Shown: piece by piece, positions 7,759 through 14,624 of the stretch
Numbering within the stretch: position 1 is the stretch's first letter
Layout: each line of letters starts with the position of its first letter
Origin: SG8-40 sp035528435
GTDB lineage: Bacteria > Pseudomonadota > Gammaproteobacteria > Burkholderiales > Eutrophovitaceae
Reading direction: 5' to 3'
NCBI GenBank assembly: GCA_035528435.1
Contig: DATKYN010000025.1
Coordinates: forward strand, 1 to 30,436
Length of the DNA stretch: 30,436 bases
Notes under the pieces: model-generated
Databases searched by the model: none
What the model was told of the DNA's origin: nothing
Seen by the model: only the letters and a program-made list of their open reading frames with translations
Translations under genes and position numbers: made by a program

Positions 7759-9075
7759 CTAGCTGAAGATCAGCAACAGCATCGCAACCAACAGCAGGAT
7801 TGCGCTGCCGATCCAGACCAGGCGCAGCTTCGGATCCAGCTCTATCGTCACGCCGCTCATGCGCTCCGCCGCCGTGCGGTTGCCCCAGGTTGTGCTTGCC
7901 GAGAGTGTTGGGGTCTCGCTGCCTTGTCTGGCCCGGGCGAGCGCTTCCAGGCGCTTGACCTTCTGTGAGTCACTGAATTCGTCGAGTTCGTGTTCCATTC
8001 CGGTAATCGCCGCCATCCGCCCGGTCGCTTCAGTAGAGTCGAATGAGTTGGAAATGTGCATGTGCGGGTTCGAAGTCTCATCCTTGCCCGTGTCGAAATC
8101 ATGAGCCGCGAGCGCGTTGCCGGTGCCGTCTTCCAGAAAGTTGGCTGAGCTGGCCCCAGCGTCATCCTGGCGTGTTAGTGGGGCTGCCGGCGGCACGAAT
8201 TCCTTTGACGAGTCTGGCAGGGAAGGTGACAGGTCCGGGGTGGATGCGCCGTTCAGATAATCGCTGCGTGCTTGCCTCAGGTCGTTCGCCAGATCATTTG
8301 CCGATTGATAACGATCCTCTACATTTTTTGCCAGAACCTTGGCGACGATGTAATTAAGGACTTCGGGAAGATCCGGGTTGAGCGATTTAGGTGTGGGTGG
8401 CGTGAAATTGAGCGTCTGGTACATCACCCCGTGTATGTTGTCCGCCACGAAAGGCGATGTGCCTGTGAGCATCTCGTAAACGACAACGCCAAGCGAAAAC
8501 AGGTCAGAGCGCCGGTCCGCGCGTTTTCCCGCGACCTGCTCGGGTGACATGTATTTCGGTGAGCCGAGAATCATGCCTGTCATTGTCTTGACCTCGTTGT
8601 TGCGCATTCGCGCGATCCCGAAGTCGGTGATCTTGATCGAACCGTCGCCCAGCACCATCACGTTTGCGGGTTTGATGTCCCGGTGCACGACCTGTCGCTC
8701 ATGGGCGAAATGCAGTGCGTCTGCCAATTGCGCACCGATGTCGAGCGCTGTTTCGATAGGAATCATCGTGTCGGCGCCGAGAATGCTGCGTAGTTCCTGG
8801 CCTTCCAGGTATTCCATCGCCATGTAGGCGAGATCATCGCTTTTGCCTATGTCATAAATCGTGACGATGTTCGGATGCGATAGCTGCCCCGCCGCTTTTG
8901 CTTCCTGGTAGAAGCGTGCTTCGTATTCCGCAGCCTCATCCTCGGGCAGGTTGAGGGCGATTGTCTTGATGGCGACGACACGATCGAGCAGCGGGTCATG
9001 TGCCTTATAGACCGTACCCATGGCACCCTGTCCGAGTTCAGCGACGATTTCGTAACGACCCAGTTTGTTGATCAT
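7759..9075 (-). CDS. Serine/threonine protein kinase with a C-terminal membrane tail
   Basis: Hanks-type Ser/Thr kinase of 438 residues. The kinase domain (about 8-270) has every key residue: glycine loop GQGAMG 15-20, Lys37 in VAIK, Glu58 in helix C, HRDIKPAN with catalytic Asp133, DFG 151-153 and SPE 177-179. Residues 271-415 form a polar, probably unstructured linker. The last 20 or so residues (LVWIGSAILLLVAMLLLIFS) are one hydrophobic segment with no domain after it, so the kinase faces the cytoplasm as a tail-anchored protein, unlike PknB-type kinases with extracellular PASTA domains. I start at ATG 9075, directly before the kinase fold; the frame is open further upstream, but that stretch overlaps the previous gene. 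It is last in an operon, 11 bases after the lipoprotein gene. No phosphatase gene is in the window. Confidence 0.95.
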   Translation of the reverse strand: MINKLGRYEIVAELGQGAMGTVYKAHDPLLDRVVAIKTIALNLPEDEAAEYEARFYQEAKAAGQLSHPNIVTIYDIGKSDDLAYMAMEYLEGQELRSILGADTMIPIETALDIGAQLADALHFAHERQVVHRDIKPANVMVLGDGSIKITDFGIARMRNNEVKTMTGMILGSPKYMSPEQVAGKRADRRSDLFSLGVVVYEMLTGTSPFVADNIHGVMYQTLNFTPPTPKSLNPDLPEVLNYIVAKVLAKNVEDRYQSANDLANDLRQARSDYLNGASTPDLSPSLPDSSKEFVPPAAPLTRQDDAGASSANFLEDGTGNALAAHDFDTGKDETSNPHMHISNSFDSTEATGRMAAITGMEHELDEFSDSQKVKRLEALARARQGSETPTLSASTTWGNRTAAERMSGVTIELDPKLRLVWIGSAILLLVAMLLLIFS

Positions 9076-9086
9076 GGCGGGTGTTG

Positions 9087-9488
9087 TTATTTCACTCTGC
9101 TGGCGCTGGTGGCTTTTGCACTGCGAAATACCGGCCCCCAGATTGGATGTCCTGACTCTGCATCGTCGAGTTCGAATGATGGATCGAGTTTCAGTGCGAT
9201 GGCAAATTCTTCCCGGCAAGTCAGCTGACGCCCTGACACGCATGCAATGAAAGCGAGATACTTGTGTGCCTGTACCCGGTCGGGAATGGTCAGTCCTTCC
9301 TCCAGGGCAAACAGCAGTCGCCGGGACGCAGCGCGGTAGTTGCCCTCTTCATAGAATGCGATTCCCTGCCAGAGATAGGGTTCGCCGGACAGGCGTTTGT
9401 ACCCGGACATCTCCAGATTCGTACACCCGCAGATGGCAAGCGCCAGCAGCGCGACTAGCAGTTGTTTATGTATTGACGCTGTGTTCAA
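9087..9488 (-). CDS. Small TPR-like lipoprotein
   Basis: A 133-residue protein with a lipoprotein signal: a short basic start, hydrophobic stretch LLVALLALA, and lipobox ICGC with Cys22 as the likely lipidated residue. Thr rather than Asp at +2 suggests delivery to the outer membrane. The mature part is helical, with two TPR-like repeats (roughly 38-65 and 73-105) and a HPIWGPVF motif near the end. The start is TTG 9488, which overlaps the cyclase stop (TTGA); no ATG precedes the signal peptide, so TTG is well supported. It is the middle gene of the cyclase-lipoprotein-kinase operon. Function is unknown; as the envelope component it may bind or scaffold the periplasmic parts of its partners. 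Confidence 0.85.
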   Translation of the reverse strand: MNTASIHKQLLVALLALAICGCTNLEMSGYKRLSGEPYLWQGIAFYEEGNYRAASRRLLFALEEGLTIPDRVQAHKYLAFIACVSGRQLTCREEFAIALKLDPSFELDDAESGHPIWGPVFRSAKATSASRVK

Positions 9489-10867
9489 TTGAATTTGTAC
9501 CTGATTTTGATTCGTTGTCGTGCCTTGAGTTCGACACGTTGGGTATAGGCTGGGAAGTCGCCGTTCCGGATTTCGATATTGCGCTGGCCAGGCACTACCT
9601 GAATTTCATTTACCGGGGGGCTTACGCCAATGAGCTTGCCGTCAATGTAGACCTCTCCCCAAGGCGTGATCGCCAGTGACACCGTCGCGCGTCCGGTGGC
9701 TGCGGGTATGGGTTGGCTCGCGGCAGTCCATGCGGAAGTTTGTTTTTGAGCGCTGGCTGATCCCGCAACGCCTTCTTTTTCCCTTGTCGCTACGGGGACA
9801 GGTTCTTCCGGCGGTAGCTGTTTTTGCGTTTGCTCCGTGGGCGCTTGCTGTGGCGAACTGTTCCTGGGTTCTTCTTCCGGGCTGGACCCAAAAAATGGCA
9901 ATCTCAGCTTTTTTCTCGCGGGTGCGGGGGCGGATGGCTCTTCGGCGGCATCTGCAACGTCGTTCGGGCCGGCTTTGCGCTCTTGCCGCTCTTCTTTGGC
10001 TATTCCGGAGGTCAATGGTGATTCGTTGTCAGACACGGTGCCGATTTTCTTGATCGGGGTGCTGGCAAGCTTATTCGGCACAGATGCGTCGCGCGATTGC
10101 CCGGGTTCCTGTGGTGTTTGACTCAGGAAGCTTGTCAGCAGTGCCAGCAGGAAAGTCGCTGTTGAGAACGTTGCCGTACCGTAAGCCAGGGAGCGATTGC
10201 CGAGCCAGCGTTCAACGTGTTCCATTAGGCGCGACACAGATGCGCTCGTTGATTTTTTGGCAGGAAGGTCGTCGCTGGTGGTGCGGTTTGCGCTGCCAGC
10301 AGGCCACCTGATCGCCGGGTCTGCCGTCGAGTAACCTACGCTGTAGACTTCGTGCTCGCGCACATGCTTGTCGGTGCGTGAGCCCTCGTACGAGAACAGC
10401 TTCGAATAACCCTCGGACATATGGGAAACGATCTCGTAGTAGGAGCGCGAGACCAGTATCTGGCCGGTGCTGGCGAAAGCCATGACGCGCTGAGCGACGT
10501 TGATTCCGTCTCCGATGATATTGGGCTGGGCGTTCAGGTCGCGGACCAGGCGCACCGGACCGAGATTGATGCCGATTCGGGCCGGTACTTCAGGCGCTTC
10601 GTTGATGTCGGGTGCGAAGGCATCTCGAAGGCTCATTGCAACGAACAAGGCGTCTTCGGGATCGCCGAGGAAGTTAATGGCAACACCGTCTCCCGTGTCC
10701 AGAATGATTCGATCGGCTGGCGGAATTTCACGTATGGCCGAGGTGATCATGGCATTGAAGCGATCCTTAAGCCTGATCTGTTCGGCCACCGGCTTGCGCG
10801 AGTATTCGACGATGTCGAGAAAAAGGACGCTGCAAATAAAGGTTCGGCTGGCCCGTTCAGGCATCAT
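9485..10867 (-). CDS. Class III nucleotide cyclase with transmembrane segment and periplasmic PEGA domain
   Basis: 460 residues in four parts. Residues 8-180 are a class III adenylate/guanylate cyclase domain with metal ligands Asp18 (FLDIVEYS) and Asp60 (DTGDG) and transition-state residues Asn123 and Arg127 (GDGINVAQR). One membrane segment lies at about 227-249. A Pro/Glu/Ala/Gln-rich linker at 250-394 follows. The last 65 residues are a PEGA domain (VYIDGKLIGVSPP, then VVPGQRNIEIRNG). The cyclase would be cytoplasmic and the PEGA domain periplasmic. The residues that select the purine are not canonical: the usual Lys is Leu56 and the usual Asp is Asn116, so cAMP, cGMP or another product cannot be predicted. 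The start is ATG 10867, with GGGGA 9 nt upstream. It heads the operon and overlaps the lipoprotein gene by four bases. Confidence 0.93.
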   Translation of the reverse strand: MMPERASRTFICSVLFLDIVEYSRKPVAEQIRLKDRFNAMITSAIREIPPADRIILDTGDGVAINFLGDPEDALFVAMSLRDAFAPDINEAPEVPARIGINLGPVRLVRDLNAQPNIIGDGINVAQRVMAFASTGQILVSRSYYEIVSHMSEGYSKLFSYEGSRTDKHVREHEVYSVGYSTADPAIRWPAGSANRTTSDDLPAKKSTSASVSRLMEHVERWLGNRSLAYGTATFSTATFLLALLTSFLSQTPQEPGQSRDASVPNKLASTPIKKIGTVSDNESPLTSGIAKEERQERKAGPNDVADAAEEPSAPAPARKKLRLPFFGSSPEEEPRNSSPQQAPTEQTQKQLPPEEPVPVATREKEGVAGSASAQKQTSAWTAASQPIPAATGRATVSLAITPWGEVYIDGKLIGVSPPVNEIQVVPGQRNIEIRNGDFPAYTQRVELKARQRIKIRYKFN

Positions 10868-11157
10868 TGCGGAGTCCCCGCATGACGGTTGTCAATCGGC
10901 GATATTGGCCAAAAGGCGGCTTTGTTCGGAGACGATGCAGTAAACGCCATAAACCAATTTTGAAGAAGTGGTGTACCGTTTAAAAATAATATAAATACAA
11001 TAAGTTATAGAGGACTCTTTCCAGAGATTCTAGGTCTTGTGCGACGCAATAGAGAGGCTCTGGAAACGGGTATCCGCTATCATTGACGCGATTTTCGTGC
11101 CGTCACACCGGGTTTTCGCGCACGTCACCTTTTTCAACCCGGCAGAATGGTTATCCG
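10868..11157. other. Divergent promoter region, AT-rich core
   Basis: About 290 bases between the minus-strand cyclase operon and the plus-strand fatty-acid island. Bases 10978-11010 are strikingly AT-rich (TTTAAAAATAATATAAATAC) against GC-rich surroundings, as expected of a promoter or curved DNA. No -35/-10 pair with standard spacing stands out: TTGAAG at 10960-10965 has only AT-rich sequence 17 bp on. A 9-bp inverted repeat follows at 11018-11066. I see no gene here. Confidence 0.6.
11018..11066. repeat. 9-bp perfect inverted repeat with 31-bp spacer
   Basis: TTTCCAGAG at 11018-11026 is exactly matched by CTCTGGAAA at 11058-11066. It lies between the AT-rich core and the acyl-CoA ligase start at 11158. 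It could fold as a long-loop hairpin in the mRNA leader or bind a dimeric regulator at two half-sites. A 9-bp match over this distance is somewhat unlikely by chance but not decisive. Confidence 0.4.
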
Positions 11158-12789
11158 ATGAGCAGCAACCAGATGTTTGACTCGGGGCTGGATAGAAATC
11201 AGGGCAATTTCGCCCCACTTTCACCCCTTTCTTTTCTTGCCTGGGCTGCCGATGTCTACCCCGATCGTGCGGCCACTATTTACGGTGATCAGCAACGCAG
11301 TTGGGCGGACACCTATGCGCGATGCCGTCGCCTGGCATCAGCATTGTCAAAACGCGGTATTGGTGCGGGGGATACCGTGGCGGTGATGGCACCCAACACG
11401 CCGGCCATGTTCGAGGCGCATTACGGTATCCCGATGACGGGCGCTGTGATTAACGCGCTCAATACGCGGCTGGATGCCAAGACCCTTTCGTTCATGCTTG
11501 CGCATGGAGAGGCGAAGGTCCTGATCACCGATACCGAGTTTTCTGCGGCGATTGCGCCAGCGCTCGAGCAGCTCGAGCGGCCACCGTTCGTCATCGACAT
11601 CGATGACGTGGCGAGTGAAGGGGGCGAGCGGCTGGGAGAAATTGAGTACGAGACGTTTTTGGAGACCGGGGCAGAGAGTTTCGACTGGGAATTGCCGTCA
11701 GATGAGTGGAACGCGATCGCGCTGTCTTATACATCCGGGACGACTGGCAATCCCAAGGGCGTGGTAACGCATCACCGGGGCGCCTATCTGAATGCGATGG
11801 GCAATATCGTCACGTGGGCCATGCCGCATTTCCCCGTATACCTCTGGACATTGCCAATGTTTCATTGCAACGGCTGGTGTTTTCCCTGGACGCTGGCTGC
11901 TGTAGCCGGCACCAGTGTTTGTATGCGGCGGGTTGATCCCGCTGTTATTTTTGATCTCATCCGGCGCCATCGCGTTTCGCATTTCTGCGGAGCGCCAGTC
12001 GTGCACAACATGCTGATCAATGCGCCCTCAGAGCTTCGATCGGGAATTAACCATCGGGTCAAGGCGATGATCGCGGGAGCTGCGCCGCCGCAAGCGGTGA
12101 TGGAAGGCGCGGAGCGCATCGGCGTGGACCTGACTCACGTTTACGGTCTGACAGAAGTTTATGGGCCCGCGTCGGTGTGCGCGAAGCACCCCGACTGGGA
12201 TGGGTTGCAGCCGGAGGCCCGGGCAACCCGTAACGGCAGGCAAGGTGTTCGCTACGTTACCCAGGAGGGTATGGAGGTTCTCGATCCGGAAACGCTGCAA
12301 CCGGTTCCCCGGGACGGCGAGACCATGGGAGAGATATTTTTTCGCGGCAATATCACCATGAAGGGCTATCTGAAGAACGCCGAGGCCACGAAACAGGCGT
12401 TTGCCGGCGGCTGGTTCCACACCGGGGATCTGGCGGTTATCGATAAGGACGGGTACGTCAAGATCAAGGATCGTTCGAAGGATGTCATTATTTCCGGAGG
12501 CGAGAACATCTCCACCATCGAAATTGAAGATGTGCTTTACTCGCACCCGTCTGTGCTTGAGGCTGCCGTAGTAGCCAAACCAGATGACAAGTGGGGAGAG
12601 GTGCCATGCGCGTTTGTCGCGCTGAAGGAGTCGGTGCCAGCGGTCTCGGAAGACGATCTCATCGAACATTGCAAGGCGCGGCTGGCGCGCTTCAAATGTC
12701 CGAAACAGGTTGTATTTGGTGCGCTTCCAAAGACGTCCACCGGCAAGATCCAGAAAGGCGTATTGCGTGAAGCGGCGCGCGGCACCTGA
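11158..12789 (+). CDS. AMP-dependent acyl-CoA ligase (medium-chain/DmdB-like group)
   Basis: Acyl-adenylate-forming enzyme of 543 residues that activates a carboxylic acid to its CoA thioester. The ATP-binding P-loop YTSGTTGNPKG starts at residue 191. Later come YGLTEVYGP, the GWFHTGDLAVID hinge region and the C-terminal catalytic lysine motif KTSTGKIQK (Lys530). The opening (LSPLSFLAWAADVYPDRAATIYG) and the size match the group that contains methylmercaptopropionate-CoA ligase DmdB and many medium-chain or aryl acid ligases, rather than classical FadD. I start at ATG 11158; the frame is open to a TTG at 11083, but homologues begin at the later Met. It is first on the plus strand of the fatty-acid island, 118 nt before etfB. 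Exact substrate unknown. Confidence 0.92.
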   Translation: MSSNQMFDSGLDRNQGNFAPLSPLSFLAWAADVYPDRAATIYGDQQRSWADTYARCRRLASALSKRGIGAGDTVAVMAPNTPAMFEAHYGIPMTGAVINALNTRLDAKTLSFMLAHGEAKVLITDTEFSAAIAPALEQLERPPFVIDIDDVASEGGERLGEIEYETFLETGAESFDWELPSDEWNAIALSYTSGTTGNPKGVVTHHRGAYLNAMGNIVTWAMPHFPVYLWTLPMFHCNGWCFPWTLAAVAGTSVCMRRVDPAVIFDLIRRHRVSHFCGAPVVHNMLINAPSELRSGINHRVKAMIAGAAPPQAVMEGAERIGVDLTHVYGLTEVYGPASVCAKHPDWDGLQPEARATRNGRQGVRYVTQEGMEVLDPETLQPVPRDGETMGEIFFRGNITMKGYLKNAEATKQAFAGGWFHTGDLAVIDKDGYVKIKDRSKDVIISGGENISTIEIEDVLYSHPSVLEAAVVAKPDDKWGEVPCAFVALKESVPAVSEDDLIEHCKARLARFKCPKQVVFGALPKTSTGKIQKGVLREAARGT

Positions 12790-12907
12790 TTGATCAGCGG
12801 TGCAGCTTCGAATGGGAATTTGAATGCACTTGCATGAAGCGGCCCGGTGGTGCTGCGCTGCGGTAAACTGGTGTGGTTTTCGATAAAACAAGATTAAGGC
12901 TAAGAAG

Positions 12908-13657
12908 ATGAAGGTTCTGGTTCCGGTAAAGCGAGTGGTCGATTACAACGTCAAGGTCCGGGTGAAGTCGGATGGCAGTGGCGTTGAGACGGCCAACGTC
13001 AAAATGTCGATGAATCCGTTCGACGAAATCGCTGTTGAGGAGGCTGTTCGGCTCAAGGAGGGTGGCGTGGTAAGTGAAATCGTCGCCGTTTCGATTGGGG
13101 CCAGCGCAAGCCAGGAGACGTTGCGTACCGCGCTGGCGCTTGGCGCGGACCGGGCAATCCTGGTCGAGACGTCGGTCGAGACCCAGCCGCTGGCAGTGGC
13201 GAGGGTGCTGGAAAAGCTTGTCGGAAAAGAGCAGCCACAGCTTGTCATCATGGGCAAGCAGGCAATCGACGACGACTCCAACCAGACTGGTCAGATGCTC
13301 GCCGCCTTGTTGGGCTGGTCCCAGGCTACGTTTGCATCGAAAGTCGAGGTCGAGGCCGATGGCGCGAAAGTGACCCGTGAAATTGACGGTGGCCTCGAAA
13401 CGCTGGCTATCAAGCTGCCTGCGGTCATCACCACGGACCTTCGTTTGAATGAGCCGCGCTATGTGACGTTGCCGAACATCATGAAAGCGAAAAAGAAATC
13501 GCTTGAAACGCTTACGCCAGAAGCACTCGAGGTCGACGTCGCACCGCGGCTCAAGACCTTGAAAGTCACGGAACCACCCAAGCGAAGCGCTGGTCAGCAA
13601 GTCAAATCGGTGGATGAACTGGTCGAAAAACTCAAGAATGAAGCGAAGGTAATCTGA
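12908..13657 (+). CDS. etfB: Electron transfer flavoprotein beta subunit
   Basis: EtfB, 249 residues, binds AMP and forms with EtfA the soluble carrier that takes electrons from acyl-CoA dehydrogenases to ETF-ubiquinone oxidoreductase. The N-terminal MKVLVPVKRVVDYNVKVRV and MNPFDEIAVEEAVRLKE blocks are signature EtfB. The recognition-loop region near 190-205 (LNEPRYVTLPNIMKAKKK) is the segment that contacts acyl-CoA dehydrogenases. A weak ribosome site (AAGG) lies about 9 nt before ATG 12908. The stop shares one base with the etfA start (TGATG), so the pair is translationally coupled. Group I (housekeeping beta-oxidation) ETF is the best fit, as the neighbours are acyl-CoA dehydrogenases and not a bifurcating complex. 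Confidence 0.97.
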   Translation: MKVLVPVKRVVDYNVKVRVKSDGSGVETANVKMSMNPFDEIAVEEAVRLKEGGVVSEIVAVSIGASASQETLRTALALGADRAILVETSVETQPLAVARVLEKLVGKEQPQLVIMGKQAIDDDSNQTGQMLAALLGWSQATFASKVEVEADGAKVTREIDGGLETLAIKLPAVITTDLRLNEPRYVTLPNIMKAKKKSLETLTPEALEVDVAPRLKTLKVTEPPKRSAGQQVKSVDELVEKLKNEAKVI

Positions 13658-14586
13658 TGGCGATTCTCGTTATAGCTGAACATGACAACAGCGTAATCAA
13701 GCCCGCGGTCCTTAACACCGTCACGGCGGCGAGGGCGCTTGGCGAAGATATTCACGTGCTGGTGGCCGGCAAGGCCTGTGGCGATGTCGCAGAGGCGGCT
13801 GCCAGGGTGGTGGGCGTAACCAAAGTGCTGGTGGCCGACGCCCCGCATTACGAGCACCCGATTGCAGAGAATCTGGCGGGATTGGTAGTGCCCTTGGCTC
13901 CCAACTATACCCACGTGCTTGCGCCGGCGACCAGTTTTGGCAAGAACCTGATGCCGAGAATTGCCGCGCTGATCGATGTTGCGCAGATTTCGGACATTGT
14001 CGAAGTCGAGTCTGCCGATACGTTTGTGCGCCCGATTTACGCCGGTAATGCGCTCGCGACCGTGCAATCGTCGGACGCCATCAAGGTCATAACGGTGCGG
14101 ACGACCGGTTTTGATGCGGCTGCTGTCGAGGGTGGCTCGGGCACAGTGGAATCGATTGATGCAGGACCGGACGTGGGTCTGTCCAGCCTGATTGGTCAGG
14201 AACTCACGGTATCGGCTCGGCCGGAACTCACGGCCGCGCGCGTGATCGTATCCGGGGGGCGCGGAATGGGCAGTGGTGAAAATTTTGCAATTCTGGAAAA
14301 ACTGGCTGACAAGCTCGGTGCGGCGGTAGGTGCCTCTCGAGCCGCGGTCGATTCGGGTTTCGTGCCCAATGATTATCAGGTCGGGCAGACAGGCAAGATC
14401 GTTGCGCCCGAGTTGTATATCGCAGTCGGCATTTCCGGTGCCATCCAGCATCTTGCCGGGATGAAAGACAGCAAGGTGATCGTTGCCATCAACAAGGACG
14501 AAGAGGCGCCGATTTTTCAGATTGCCGATTACGGCCTTGTGGGCGATCTGTTTGACGCCGTCCCGAAGTTGACCGAAGCACTCTAG
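13657..14586 (+). CDS. etfA: Electron transfer flavoprotein alpha subunit
   Basis: EtfA, 309 residues, carries the FAD of the ETF heterodimer. The C-terminal FAD domain is clear: GRGMGSGENF near 205, then GAAVGASRAAVDSGFVPNDYQVGQTGKIVAPELYIAVGISGAIQH, which is the family signature, and NKDEEAPIFQIADYGLVGD. Length is standard. It overlaps etfB by one base and ends 38 nt before the acyl-CoA dehydrogenase gene, which has its own good ribosome site; the three are probably one transcript. The final electron acceptor, ETF-QO, is encoded at the right edge of the window on the other strand. Confidence 0.97.
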   Translation: MAILVIAEHDNSVIKPAVLNTVTAARALGEDIHVLVAGKACGDVAEAAARVVGVTKVLVADAPHYEHPIAENLAGLVVPLAPNYTHVLAPATSFGKNLMPRIAALIDVAQISDIVEVESADTFVRPIYAGNALATVQSSDAIKVITVRTTGFDAAAVEGGSGTVESIDAGPDVGLSSLIGQELTVSARPELTAARVIVSGGRGMGSGENFAILEKLADKLGAAVGASRAAVDSGFVPNDYQVGQTGKIVAPELYIAVGISGAIQHLAGMKDSKVIVAINKDEEAPIFQIADYGLVGDLFDAVPKLTEAL

Positions 14587-14624
14587 ATCAAACAAACGGC
14601 GGGCACGTCCAAGGAGAGATATTA

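Noticed and set aside
9076..9243. N-terminal extension of the kinase upstream of ATG 9075
   Set aside because: These codons overlap the end of the lipoprotein gene, are rich in Arg/Ser without fold, and the kinase homology begins right after ATG 9075.
11083..11157. Upstream extension of the acyl-CoA ligase from TTG 11083
   Set aside because: The added residues are Arg/Ser/Thr-rich with no similarity to ligases, and ATG 11158 matches the usual N-terminus.
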